Shown piece after piece: positions 9,401 through 16,228 of a stretch of 24,673 nucleotides of DNA. Below the pieces are notes generated by a model. That model saw only the letters and a list, made by a program, of their open reading frames with translations. It was not told where the DNA came from and made no database searches. This stretch comes from a virus. Position numbers and translations under genes: made by a program. Every line of letters begins with the position of its first letter. Within the stretch, counting starts at the first letter, position 1. Location: positions 1 to 24,673 of IMG/VR virus record IMGVR_UViG_3300012920_000251; one strand, written 5' to 3'.

Positions 9401-12400
9401 CTTAAGAGTCCTCTTGGTGGTTGGAGACCAGAAGCTCATAGATTGGGAACCAATTTCCCATTTGTAGTTGGTGATCAAATATTTGTTGAAAATGTGAACA
9501 TCAAAGGTCATCCAGTGATAGTTGATGGTGAAGAAACATTCCCAGAACCAGTTCCTAGCACTGATCCACGTACATATCCAGATAATCAAATAGCTGGATA
9601 TAATTCCAATATGTATGACTATAGATATTTCACGATAACTGCAAGAAATATTGCAGATTCTAAAATTGAATTTAGTCTTACTGGTATTGGTAGTACAGGT
9701 GGTTTCTTTGATCCTGTAAACAGTGCTGGTAGAATTATTAAGAAAGAGGATTTACCTACATTCAACGTAAAGTTTGAACATAGAAACTTTATTAATGGCG
9801 AATCGGTGGTATTTGGTGATGGTTCTGCAGAGGGTAATATAGTAAAAAATGAAGGTTGGGATCCAGCTACAAATTCGTTTAGATTGGAAAATTTAACTAG
9901 AACTCCGTATATTGGTGATACCATCATAGGAAAAATATCTAGGGCTAATGGAAAAGTAGTTAAATCCAACTTCTATGAAAAATATTTCACATTAGGATTT
10001 AATGCTGAGAGAGAAAAAGGATGGCAGAAAAATACTGGTAAACCAAGTAATGACTTCCAAAAACTACAGGATAGTGATTACTATCAAAACTTCTCATATT
10101 CTATTCAAAGTGAAGTTCAAGAAAAAAACTTTACTGATGCCGTAGACAGTATTGTTCATCCATCTGGATATAAAAACTTTTCTGATTTAGTTATAAAATC
10201 TACACCAACATCTGGAGTTGGTAGAAGCACAAGTCTAGTTGCTAGATCACCTCAACAATCCACTGATTTAAAAGTTGATATTGATAATGTACAATCTTTC
10301 TTTGTTAAAAATGATTTTGATTTTGCAACAGAGACGACTATATCAAATGGTTTATCTAAATCTATAAATTTCCAAAATAAAAAACTTAGAAACCTATTAA
10401 GTATTGCAACTGCAAAAGTAGAATTAATAGATGATATTAGTAATCAATTCACAGGTATTACGACTGATCCTAGTGGTGGTCAAATTGTTGGTTTAAGTTC
10501 ATTTAGACTTACATCACAAAGTGGCGTTGTGCCTTTGTTCAGTAAAATATTTAACCCCAACGATCCTCTAAGTAGACATATAACTGTTGGTTCTGATACC
10601 ATTACAATTTTCAATCATGGATTCCAAACTGGTGAAAGAATTAAGTATGATGATCATGGACAAAGTGGTGATCAAAGAATTGGTATTGTAGCTACTAATA
10701 ATGTCATAGGTGGAGTAACAACTAACTTCATGCCTCCTGAAGTATTTGTATTCTCTAGGTTAGACAATAATAGATTTAAAATTGCAGGGTTATCTACATC
10801 CACTGCCCCTCTTTCTATAAGGAGCCTTGGAACAGGAACAGAACATTCATTTGATACTATCAAACCTGAAAACAAAACTTTAATTCAAATTGATGGAATG
10901 ATTCAATCTCCATTAACTAATAGAAGTGTTTCTTTAGATATAGTTGATGCAGTGGGTGTTGGATCAACAACTCTTAAATTAGCTGGTATTACCACTGTAA
11001 AATTAAATGATATCATTCAAATTGATGATGAGTTCTTTAGAGTTAAGACAGTTGGTTTTGGATCTACAAATGTAGTTTCAGTTGATCGTGGATTCCTTGG
11101 TAGTAAGGTAGCTGCTCACGCAGCTAATGCTACACCTCAAATGAAAGGTGGTAATTTTAGAATTGATAAAGATGTTGTTTTCTTTGCAACACCACCATTT
11201 GGCCCTGCAGGGCCTACTGGGGTCAGCACACAATCAACATTTAGTGGTAGAGTCTTTAATAGAAAAGATCTGACAAGAAACTTTGTATTTGATGATATAT
11301 CTCATAAATTTACAGGATCTGTAGCAACAGGAAAAACATTTACTTTAACACAAGATGGATCAGATGTAACAGGTATAGTAACTACAACTAGTGGAACTGG
11401 TGGTGATGATGAAGTTATTAATTATGGTGTCGTTTTAATAAACGGTATCTTCCAAAGACCAACAATTGATTATGATATAGTTGCAAGATCAACCGCACCT
11501 AATATTGGTGTTGGTGCATCTATCATATTCACTGGTGACAATTTATTTGATTTACCAAGAGGTGGTAAAGTTGACGAAGTAGATCCTGTGACTTTAGGAC
11601 AGAACTATCAACCACGAGTACGTGCAGCTGCATCTGCAGTTATTAACGCAGCTGGATCTATTCAAAGTGTAAGTATGTTAGGTGCTGGTTCAGGATATTT
11701 TTCAGGATCATTCAATATAGAAGTACAAAATCCATTAGGTGTAGGTTCTACTGCTGTACTAACTGCAACTGTAGGAACTGGTAATAGTGCAGGGATGATC
11801 ACTGGTATTACCACTGTGAGTGGTGGTACTGGATACTCCGCACAATTCCCTCCAACAATAAAAGTAGGTATTGCGACTGGATATACAAACTTACCTGTTA
11901 CTGGTGGATCTGGAAATGGTCTTAAAGTTGATGCATTGATTGGATCAGGTGGAACTGTTATTGGATTTGATATTAAGGAAAGAGGTTTTGGATATAAGAA
12001 TGGTGAAGTGTTAACAGTTCAAGGAATACCTTTCAGAGTAGGTGTTTCAACATCACCGTTCACGTTGACAGTTAAAACAACCATTGATGATAAGTTTGCA
12101 GGGTTCAGTTTTGGTCAACTAGTTCCTCTTGATGATTTCTCCACAGAATTTAATGGTGCTAAGAAGTCGTTTGTGTTAACTAAAACAGTATTGACAAAAG
12201 ATGTTGTAAGTATTATTTCTTTAGATACTTCTATTGATGTTACAAATAACCTTTTAATATTCTTAAATGATGTATTACAACAACCTGGCAGAAACTATAG
12301 TTTAGAAGGTGGTAGTATACTTAATTTTGTTGAACCTCCAAAGGGTGGAAGTAAATTACAAGTGTTATTCTTCAGAGGTGGTAATCAAGACATCGAAGCT

Positions 12401-14596
12401 TTAAATCCAGTTAAGACTGTTAAAGTTGGTGACAAACTTCAATTACTCAAAGATTTGGATGTTCCAAATCAAAGTGATCGTGTTGTATCTGAAATAACTG
12501 AGGTTAGTGAAGTAGATACTCCTTCATATGGTGGCGGTGGAATTAGTACAAATCCTAGTTTGGTTAGAGTTGTTTCATGGAAGAAACAAGAAAATGATCT
12601 TGTTGTTGATGGATTATCCATTGCAAAGGATAGACCACTTCAAGTTGGTAACTTCTTCCCTAGTGCAAGATTAATAAGAAATGTAGGAACAAGCTCTGTA
12701 ACAACATACGTTGATAATGCGTTCCCATTCTTCAGTGCTTATGATAATAGAACAGATATTGATGGCATTCCTGGCTTGATAGAAATTATTAATACTCAAG
12801 AAATTAATGTTGCAACTGGTTTAGCTACAGTTTCTGCTGGAGGTACAGTCAGTTCTATAACTGTCACAGATGGTGGATCTGGATATGAAAATATTCCTAC
12901 AGTATCAGTTGCTAACTTTAATAATATCTCAGGTGTAAATATTCCACTAACAGAAGAAGTTGGTAGATCTTGGAATAAGATAACTGCACCAGCAGACATT
13001 AGTTATAATGATATTGATTACACTCCTGAAGGTGTGTTTGTGGCCGTTGGAAGTACATCTGGTATTCATACATCTACGGACGGAAATAATTGGACTGTTG
13101 CAACCACAGGAAATTTTGGAACATTCAAAGGTGTGGTAGGACTATCATCTGAAGTTGTGGCTGTAGGTGGTGCTGGAACCATCGCAAGAAGTACAAATGC
13201 AGCTTCTACTTTTGGTACAACAACCATCTATCAGAGAAAACAGGTTGGTTTCATTCCAAGTTATACACCTAGAAACATACCACAAAGTTTAAATGCAGCT
13301 GCTGTCGGATCATACCTATTCCCTAATGCACTCACTGGTATCAGTACAGATGTACCATATGAAAGAGTTGTTGTGGTTGGTGCTGCTGGAACCATTCTTT
13401 ATACAGAACCAGGCTTAGCGGGACTAACTTCATCATTCGTTATATCAAATAAATTTGCAACCCAAGACTTTCACGGAGTTGCATATCATGATGGCACGTT
13501 TGTTGCTGTTGGTAATCAGGGGTCAATATACAGATCAACAGATGGTGAAACATGGTCTGGTGTAACCACTACATCAATTACTACCAACTTAAAAGGTATT
13601 GCTTATGGTTCTGATAAATGGATTGCTGTTGGAGCTGCAGGGACAATCATATCTTCTGCAGATGATGGTCTAAATTGGTCAGTCGTGGGTGCTGGTGGCA
13701 CATTCCAATTAAATAGTGTCCACTATCAAAATAATGTTTGGTTGGCTGTAGGTGGTGCTGGAATGGCCATGAATTCAATTGATGGTTCAACTTGGTATAA
13801 AAAACATGTAGTGGCTGCAGGAACTCCGTTAGGAAGTCAATTAAATGCAGTAACTTATGGTGACAATAAGATGGTTGCAGTTGGAATACAGTCAGGTCTT
13901 GTTTGGAGTGGATATGAAAAAGTTGGTGCAGCTGCAACTGCAACAGTTGGTGCTGGTGGTACAATCAGTGCGATAACTGTAACTGATGGTGGATTTGGAT
14001 ATACACCAGGCACTAATCCAACAGTATTACTAAGTCAAGAAGCAGTAACTCGTGAAAGATGCAATACAGTTAATGTGACTGGTGATTATGGAGTTGTGGT
14101 TGGTGTTGCTGTAAGTTCTAGTGGTGTTAATAGTCGTGCAACTCTTAACCTATCATTAGATGCAGATGCTTTCCTAAATCAGGCTGGATTTGGAAACATA
14201 TCTAAGACAGGATTAGCTGCTGGTGATTATTTTGTTCTTAGGAACACCGTATTTGGTGCTGGTGTAACCTCAATTGATAAAGATGGTAACAATGTCGGTG
14301 TGGGAACTAGCTTTGCTGATAACATATATAAGGTTGAGGAAATTGTAACTTCCAATACTGGTATTGTTACTGTATTTTGCAATATAAACTCAACAACTGG
14401 TATTACACCGATTACTGGGCCAAAACTTGGTGATTATAGTTTCGGTAAATTAACCAACTTGACAAGATCTACAACAGATCCAAAAGTATTCAATATTAAT
14501 ACCACTAATGGTTATACTGGAATAACGACTGCTCCTGAAGTCAGACGTATCAATCCTTTAGCTACAACCTATAGTGACTTTGATAAAACAACATAA
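2693..14596 (+). CDS. Giant baseplate/virion structural protein in the gp7 position, modular, 3967 residues
   Basis: One unbroken frame of 3967 codons lies between gp6 and gp8, where T4 has gp7 (1032 residues), the wedge initiator. The N terminus (about 1-250) is a conserved wedge-type domain: KLVRSQVPSFVAEDNPLFVDFL at about 13-34, and FLRQAKDFYASKGTDQAIK from residue 194, followed by a VIKPVEYLF segment. After it come degenerate beta-rich modules: NHG repeats (N at residues 599, 825, 951, 1692, 1850, 2641), GG-x-GY repeats (about 731-3771), two IDDE modules (104 and 2777), a YHYH-type domain (about 1240-1350) and a seven-copy propeller (about 3427-3742). No signal peptide or membrane segment is evident. 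Arginine codons are mostly AGA. The stop lies in a possible late promoter for gp8. That it is the gp7 counterpart is inferred from position and the N-terminal domain; it could instead be a wedge-associated protein that replaces or extends gp7. Confidence 0.8.
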   Translation: MGIDTAAKKIQINKLVRSQVPSFVAEDNPLFVDFLKQYYISEENKGKSIDIITNFNDYQKADTYSENYNLIGFTTCTSLVNSYDATINVSSTDGWPSDYGLLKIDDEIITYTGITSTSFTGCVRGFCGVDNLKSPSNPESLVFSTSSASKHENNSKVVNLSNLFLQEFWYKTKQLFMPGFEDRNLHSKVDKANFLRQAKDFYASKGTDQAIKILFGVLFDSRAEVIKPVEYLFAPSDADYVKTNDLIVERLSGNADNVVGQTLFQTDNAATSGSIFNVQYFPREGRDYYIISLSKGSIVGTFEPTGSSALVNPVSIGTTVITVDSTLGFPENGELYVGAGLTVGIATYTSKTSTQFYGVSGISSSYTDSDFVRSSKTVFAYENGDVDKPVFFRLTNVANGVDLSDVGFLKANDVIVPRQLGKVSDQNNYHLNSWVDNVKNKTDVAREIATNTSKVNSNSNVVTTAAPHFLSVDDTVVLLDVTGDDQTPDNITGTVLDVYNDLEFRIAITSGQFDTSKLYKVQRQLNFAKSTNSQLGVENFVADVQNTYISRDNTEVYVTAGSLPSYEIVATNRSKTFTSADPAFNSNVDDITDRITIVNHNFINGELVRYSPTTSTVVGLDTGSVYAVRKVNNDIIQLSRSIPDVAAGKVIPISGIGSTTSHTLIPSDLSGKNVKHQNFLRRFPVSPQPSEDDAPLQNEPVGMFLNGVEILSNQSGDSIHFGRIDRIDVESGGSNYDLVTPPNIHISDNVGTGATAYAVIEGNFKGIDVISGGYDLKSVPNVVITGGNGQGATARARLKATRNSRLFDAKNDVNIGNDRITFSSDHLFFDGESVVYEKSELDPVVGGLVDKSIYFVNKVSDTQISLTNTFEDAVAGTNIVNITGISKGSHKFTSTVFRNVLERIIVDNPGSGYSNRKILVNSNAYPSASYFARDTVKTGINTANNYIYFRNHGFKSGETVEYNNTGTPISGLDTTQNYQVIVLDENKFRVCSAGIGTTTTTVNYFKGRYVDLNSVGVGTHTFKYPDISVSLQTTSGLAVTATSAPIIRPRCHGSITDVYLTNDGVGYGSSDTLNAHRRPLVTVSNGQDALITVGVSNGEITGAFVKIKGKGYVSPPELIVEGTGKYANLLSNVASDGSLSSVNIIDGGKGYTEEPLTTVRVKQQGSGAVFRADLTQWKTTTLKRYQKHINQDDDGIIVPSQNPEYEAKFASTYLPRKLRLKLDDNLFVDINGQLKEKSNLVHSPIVGWAYDGAPIYGPYGHDTPTGGVIRRLVSSYTVNLKPNRSSVSDFSLGSFVEDYDYTADGDLDKYNGRYCKTPEYPNGVYAYFCTIQDADGSVSPFIGSREPSFPYVLNGFKFKKVEMNGQPLTLQDMPILNSGNILRNTLPYRLGFIGSDYDYLVSKNIDDTELLIKTISTSGIGSVTVLSPGIDYKVKDRISFNNSESGGRGASAKVRTLVGKGITEVTYNQTTVDNIAFDFKNELGVGIASTCHGLQNNDLVNISGIGTGEMRFLEGPRTIGVASITSFLSVGISSIQLTGETTFIKLTDVVGGKSKEDDIAVGDWLVIGNNEEKVKVLEIDTTLNRYRVLRQSGITTFHEAGQRLSIDQRRFTFSVGINTNLNIIRNKLLAFNPQNSIGIGTGLVTVANPVGTGNTQVVRVKARDNTILADHDTPPHAGQPGSNGDNAISIPNHGLLTGQRLRYESGKGTPLVVSNAVGLGNSFALTDGQFVFAVKKSNDLIGLSTTRAGIGSTSTSLYIVTIVNGNKEDHTLETTNEEHIGSLDRYDVIVHTSSGHELKTKDEITVDIAPNTLVNKSIEYDTIARKTIVDPKYVNSSSVSTTDSTITLVNHGYKDGDKILYSATTPITPLSDRGEYYVKSVSRNTFRLFDNRKDSVSIPNAFINITNVGSGVHRFARINPPIQALRGETIGFAVSDTSLVDFTLEFYKDENFISKFDGVGISTEIVRTGVSGASGATVKVKLTDNIQLPIWYKLVPSTLDTIDVTKRDSEPDNQVINGSKITIDPSIYAGNFGITTTGITSFTYQVGNKPEVNSYKTSGITTFRYLTSSPNATGGINEISIDFEGVDYIKNPGINTIRTVSGRDADIRMFDEYIGRAGYKEIVKIGYDYPTDKSLSPRADTPVVVTVQNNFAIGSIGVETAGKNYSTAPDIFFPVRPNAQTEATLDGTGIGSVRILNDSLTGFDLVPNPPRIYAINNSNGVGVVTATSNGVTQFITLKSPLGGWRPEAHRLGTNFPFVVGDQIFVENVNIKGHPVIVDGEETFPEPVPSTDPRTYPDNQIAGYNSNMYDYRYFTITARNIADSKIEFSLTGIGSTGGFFDPVNSAGRIIKKEDLPTFNVKFEHRNFINGESVVFGDGSAEGNIVKNEGWDPATNSFRLENLTRTPYIGDTIIGKISRANGKVVKSNFYEKYFTLGFNAEREKGWQKNTGKPSNDFQKLQDSDYYQNFSYSIQSEVQEKNFTDAVDSIVHPSGYKNFSDLVIKSTPTSGVGRSTSLVARSPQQSTDLKVDIDNVQSFFVKNDFDFATETTISNGLSKSINFQNKKLRNLLSIATAKVELIDDISNQFTGITTDPSGGQIVGLSSFRLTSQSGVVPLFSKIFNPNDPLSRHITVGSDTITIFNHGFQTGERIKYDDHGQSGDQRIGIVATNNVIGGVTTNFMPPEVFVFSRLDNNRFKIAGLSTSTAPLSIRSLGTGTEHSFDTIKPENKTLIQIDGMIQSPLTNRSVSLDIVDAVGVGSTTLKLAGITTVKLNDIIQIDDEFFRVKTVGFGSTNVVSVDRGFLGSKVAAHAANATPQMKGGNFRIDKDVVFFATPPFGPAGPTGVSTQSTFSGRVFNRKDLTRNFVFDDISHKFTGSVATGKTFTLTQDGSDVTGIVTTTSGTGGDDEVINYGVVLINGIFQRPTIDYDIVARSTAPNIGVGASIIFTGDNLFDLPRGGKVDEVDPVTLGQNYQPRVRAAASAVINAAGSIQSVSMLGAGSGYFSGSFNIEVQNPLGVGSTAVLTATVGTGNSAGMITGITTVSGGTGYSAQFPPTIKVGIATGYTNLPVTGGSGNGLKVDALIGSGGTVIGFDIKERGFGYKNGEVLTVQGIPFRVGVSTSPFTLTVKTTIDDKFAGFSFGQLVPLDDFSTEFNGAKKSFVLTKTVLTKDVVSIISLDTSIDVTNNLLIFLNDVLQQPGRNYSLEGGSILNFVEPPKGGSKLQVLFFRGGNQDIEALNPVKTVKVGDKLQLLKDLDVPNQSDRVVSEITEVSEVDTPSYGGGGISTNPSLVRVVSWKKQENDLVVDGLSIAKDRPLQVGNFFPSARLIRNVGTSSVTTYVDNAFPFFSAYDNRTDIDGIPGLIEIINTQEINVATGLATVSAGGTVSSITVTDGGSGYENIPTVSVANFNNISGVNIPLTEEVGRSWNKITAPADISYNDIDYTPEGVFVAVGSTSGIHTSTDGNNWTVATTGNFGTFKGVVGLSSEVVAVGGAGTIARSTNAASTFGTTTIYQRKQVGFIPSYTPRNIPQSLNAAAVGSYLFPNALTGISTDVPYERVVVVGAAGTILYTEPGLAGLTSSFVISNKFATQDFHGVAYHDGTFVAVGNQGSIYRSTDGETWSGVTTTSITTNLKGIAYGSDKWIAVGAAGTIISSADDGLNWSVVGAGGTFQLNSVHYQNNVWLAVGGAGMAMNSIDGSTWYKKHVVAAGTPLGSQLNAVTYGDNKMVAVGIQSGLVWSGYEKVGAAATATVGAGGTISAITVTDGGFGYTPGTNPTVLLSQEAVTRERCNTVNVTGDYGVVVGVAVSSSGVNSRATLNLSLDADAFLNQAGFGNISKTGLAAGDYFVLRNTVFGAGVTSIDKDGNNVGVGTSFADNIYKVEEIVTSNTGIVTVFCNINSTTGITPITGPKLGDYSFGKLTNLTRSTTDPKVFNINTTNGYTGITTAPEVRRINPLATTYSDFDKTT
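4487..10750 (+). repeat. NHG modules: six or more degenerate copies of a ~70-residue unit in the giant protein
   Basis: A recurring pattern reads I-x-x-x-NHGF-x-x-GE-x-V-x-Y, then a GL or similar turn, then a YxV-x-x-V-x-x-NxIxLS strand, and often closes with GxGxHxF. Clear copies have the Asn (or equivalent) at residues 599 (NHNF), 825 (DHLF), 951 (NHGF), 1692 (NHGL), 1850 (NHGY) and 2641 (NHGF). Two weaker ones are at 467 (PHFL) and 1491 (CHGL). Each likely folds as a small beta domain. At DNA level only short stretches such as aatcatgga are shared, so the copies are old or selected mainly as protein. A related NHG stretch occurs in the DUF4815 protein at residue 2049. Confidence 0.75.
6410..6742 (+). 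other. YHYH-type domain inside the giant protein (degenerate, YAYF at the signature)
   Basis: Residues about 1240-1350 contain GWAYDGAPIYGPYG (from residue 1247), then GSFVEDYDY, LDKYNGRYC, and TPEYPNGVYAYFC (YAYF at 1325-1328). This order matches the YHYH protein family: the DGxPIYGP block, a D-x-x-NGR block, then the YHYH signature after a G. Both signature histidines are replaced (YAYF), so any metal or ligand role of those histidines would be lost. The family occurs in bacterial and eukaryotic secreted proteins, and its biochemical role is not firmly known. It is in frame with the giant ORF, not a separate gene. Confidence 0.75.
12971..13918 (+). other. Seven-copy Asp-box / Ycf48-like beta-propeller near the C terminus of the giant protein
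   Basis: Residues about 3427-3742 hold seven repeats of the pattern (F/W/V)-(V/I/L)-AVG-x-x-G-x-I-x-x-S-x-DG-x-x-W. Their cores begin at residues 3447 (VFVAVGS), 3487 (EVVAVGG), 3557 (ERVVVVGA), 3600 (GTFVAVGN), 3640 (KWIAVGA), 3680 (VWLAVGG) and 3724 (KMVAVG). Spacing is 40-44 residues except for one 70-residue gap after the second copy. Asp-boxes (S-x-D-x-G-x-x-W type) are plain in copies 1, 4, 5 and 6. Seven copies fit a closed seven-bladed propeller, as in Ycf48/HCF136 and some sialidase-like folds. Sialidase catalytic residues are not evident, so a binding or scaffold role is the simpler reading. Confidence 0.85.
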
Positions 14597-14599
14597 ATA
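14592..14599 (+). promoter_or_regulatory. Possible late promoter CATAAATA upstream of gp8
   Basis: CATAAATA differs from the T4 late consensus TATAAATA only at its first base. It spans the TAA stop of the giant gene (14594-14596) and lies 21 bases before the gp8 ATG, the same placement as the perfect promoter before gp25. No Shine-Dalgarno is visible in the AT-only leader that follows (14600-14619). A chance match in AT-rich DNA is possible. Confidence 0.5.
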
Positions 14600-14619
14600 A
14601 ACAAAAATAGTCTAATAAA

Positions 14620-16224
14620 ATGCCTGCGATTATTTCAGATCAATTTAGAATATTAAATGCTGCGAATTTTGTCGCTGGTGTAGCTGATACATCGCAGTAT
14701 TATTATAGTTTTATAGGTCTACCCAATTCTCAAGATATTGGTGCTGGTTATGGTCAAACTGATTGGAATACAAATACTCCAGCCCCTATGGATGGATTTA
14801 AAGAATATAATGATGCATGGGATACCATGCTTGGTCTTAAACAGTTAACTAGTGATGATGTTCAAAGAATGGTTAAGAAAACCACTTGGACAGCTGGTAC
14901 AGTATATGAAATGTATAAGAATGGATATACCAGAGAGAATCAGAGCCCTAAAACATCTTCTACAAATTTATATGATGCACAATATTACGTTGTAAATAGT
15001 GATCTTAAAGTTTATATTTGTATCAACAACGGTCAAAGTCCAGATAACCCACAAGGTAGACAGTCTCTGGATGAACCAACTTTTGTTGACTTAGAACCAA
15101 GAGCTGCTGGCACATCTGGTGATGGATATATTTGGAAATATCTTTATACTATCAAACCAAACCAAATCATTAAATTTGATTCTATTGATTTTATGCCTGT
15201 TCCTAATGCTTGGGGAACTGGAGAAACAATTGATATTAAAAACAATGCAGTTGATGGTAAAATAGAGACAGCTGTCATATTAAATGCAGGGGATGGATAT
15301 CAACCTATTGGTACTACCTTTAACAACATTCCTATCTTAGGAGACGGAACTGGTGGAAAGGTCTCTGTGACTGTCAATTCTCAAGGTAAAGTTTCTGATG
15401 TGACAGTTACTAATGGTGGAACTGGATACACAAGTGGAACAGTTCAATTTTATCCTGGCGCTCCAGGCACTGAGATTGGTGGGCCAATTGCTGGATTGTC
15501 TGCTGTTGGTGTGGCTGGTACATCAGTTGCAGACATTGAAGTTGTTATTCCACCACCAGGCGGACATGGTTTTGATGTATACAAAGAATTAGGTGCCTTT
15601 AGAGTTCTGATGTATGCACGATTTGAAAATGATTCATCAAACCCAGATTTTATTGTAGGAAATGATTTTGCCAGAGTTGGTCTTGTTAAAAACCCAAAAA
15701 CTCTTTCTGGAGCTCCTCTAACTAAATCAAGTGCCGTGTCGTTAACATCATTAAAACTTAAAACCATTAGTGGTGGTAATATTGCAGATACAACATTTAC
15801 TGTTGATACTCCAGTATCACAAACAATTGGTGTTGGATCGACTGCAGTTGGTTATGTTGCAAATTGGGATTCATCGACTGGTATATTGAAAATGTATAAT
15901 CCTACTGGAATTGGATCTACAACTTATGGATTCCGTACAGTAGATTTTACATCCCAAATTGGGCCTGGCGGTAGTTATACTATTGTTGGTAATGCATCTG
16001 GTAACGCATTAGGAATAGATACTAGTTTCGGAACAAGTTCTAATCCAGGCACTGCTACCACAGTTGGAACGGCTCAAGTTCAATTGGGACAAGACTTTAT
16101 TGAAGGAGTGGCCGACCCAGAAGTTAAAAAATATTCTGGTGAGATATTATACATAGATAACAGGGCTGCAATACAACGTAGTGCTACCCAGAAAGAAGAC
16201 GTAAAAATTGTATTAGAGTTCTAA
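14620..16224 (+). CDS. 8: Baseplate wedge protein gp8, with GG-x-GY insertion
   Basis: This 534-residue protein follows the gp7-position gene as in T4. The N-terminal half has the gp8 pattern: an early MxxGLKQLT segment (70-77), W-x-x-GTVYEMY (90-99), YYVVNSDLKVYIC (122-134), GDGYIWKYLYTI (167-178) and KFDSIDFMPV (185-194). The C-terminal half carries ELGAFRVLMYARF and the FARVGLVKNP strand (about 325-360). In T4, gp8 dimers join gp7 and gp10 at the wedge. T4 gp8 is 334 residues. The extra length here includes two GG-x-GY modules (221-227 and 264-270) like those of the giant protein, and a Gly/Ser/Thr-rich C-terminal part. No Shine-Dalgarno is seen. The ATG at 14620 is the first good start after the possible late promoter. 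Confidence 0.88.
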   Translation: MPAIISDQFRILNAANFVAGVADTSQYYYSFIGLPNSQDIGAGYGQTDWNTNTPAPMDGFKEYNDAWDTMLGLKQLTSDDVQRMVKKTTWTAGTVYEMYKNGYTRENQSPKTSSTNLYDAQYYVVNSDLKVYICINNGQSPDNPQGRQSLDEPTFVDLEPRAAGTSGDGYIWKYLYTIKPNQIIKFDSIDFMPVPNAWGTGETIDIKNNAVDGKIETAVILNAGDGYQPIGTTFNNIPILGDGTGGKVSVTVNSQGKVSDVTVTNGGTGYTSGTVQFYPGAPGTEIGGPIAGLSAVGVAGTSVADIEVVIPPPGGHGFDVYKELGAFRVLMYARFENDSSNPDFIVGNDFARVGLVKNPKTLSGAPLTKSSAVSLTSLKLKTISGGNIADTTFTVDTPVSQTIGVGSTAVGYVANWDSSTGILKMYNPTGIGSTTYGFRTVDFTSQIGPGGSYTIVGNASGNALGIDTSFGTSSNPGTATTVGTAQVQLGQDFIEGVADPEVKKYSGEILYIDNRAAIQRSATQKEDVKIVLEF

Positions 16225-16228
16225 GAAA

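Larger units (their letters stand above)
4883..14020 (+). repeat. GG-x-GY modules: at least thirteen copies in the giant protein
   Basis: A short module reads (I/V)-x-V-x-x-GG-x-GY-x-x-x-P-x-(V/I)-x-(V/I), usually followed by a G-x-GA-x-A-x-A strand. Copies begin near residue 731 (SGGSNY) and include PGSGY, NDGVGY, KGKGY, DGGKGY, SPGIDY, TAGKNY, GAGSGY, SGGTGY, ERGFGY, DGGSGY and, last, DGGFGY near 3765. The spacing suggests paired strands of a repetitive beta structure. The same module is found in gp8 (two copies) and once in the DUF4815 protein. Its function is unknown; in virion proteins such units probably build rigid, protease-resistant arms. Confidence 0.75.

Noticed and set aside
4487-10750. 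A CRISPR array or tandem DNA repeat
   Set aside because: The units recur at protein level only, with irregular spacing and diverged DNA; no constant repeat with unique spacers exists.
12971-13918. A stand-alone host-derived Ycf48-like gene (auxiliary metabolic gene)
   Set aside because: The repeats are in frame within the giant protein, with no internal stop, promoter or ribosome site, so this is a domain and not a separate gene.
12971-13918. An active sialidase domain
   Set aside because: Asp-boxes are present, but the arginine triad and catalytic Asp/Glu-Tyr arrangement of sialidases are not recognisable.
13647-13964. A His/Leu/Gln-rich open frame on the - strand opposite the propeller
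   Set aside because: Its odd composition is simply the complement of the repeated VAVG/DGG-type codons of the giant gene; it is a shadow.
14597-14619. A terminator between the giant gene and gp8
   Set aside because: The gap is A/T-only in character with no GC stem followed by a T-tract; only a possible late promoter is supported.
15450-15767. A 105-codon open frame on the - strand inside gp8
   Set aside because: It is antisense to conserved gp8 sequence, with no promoter, ribosome site or family resemblance.
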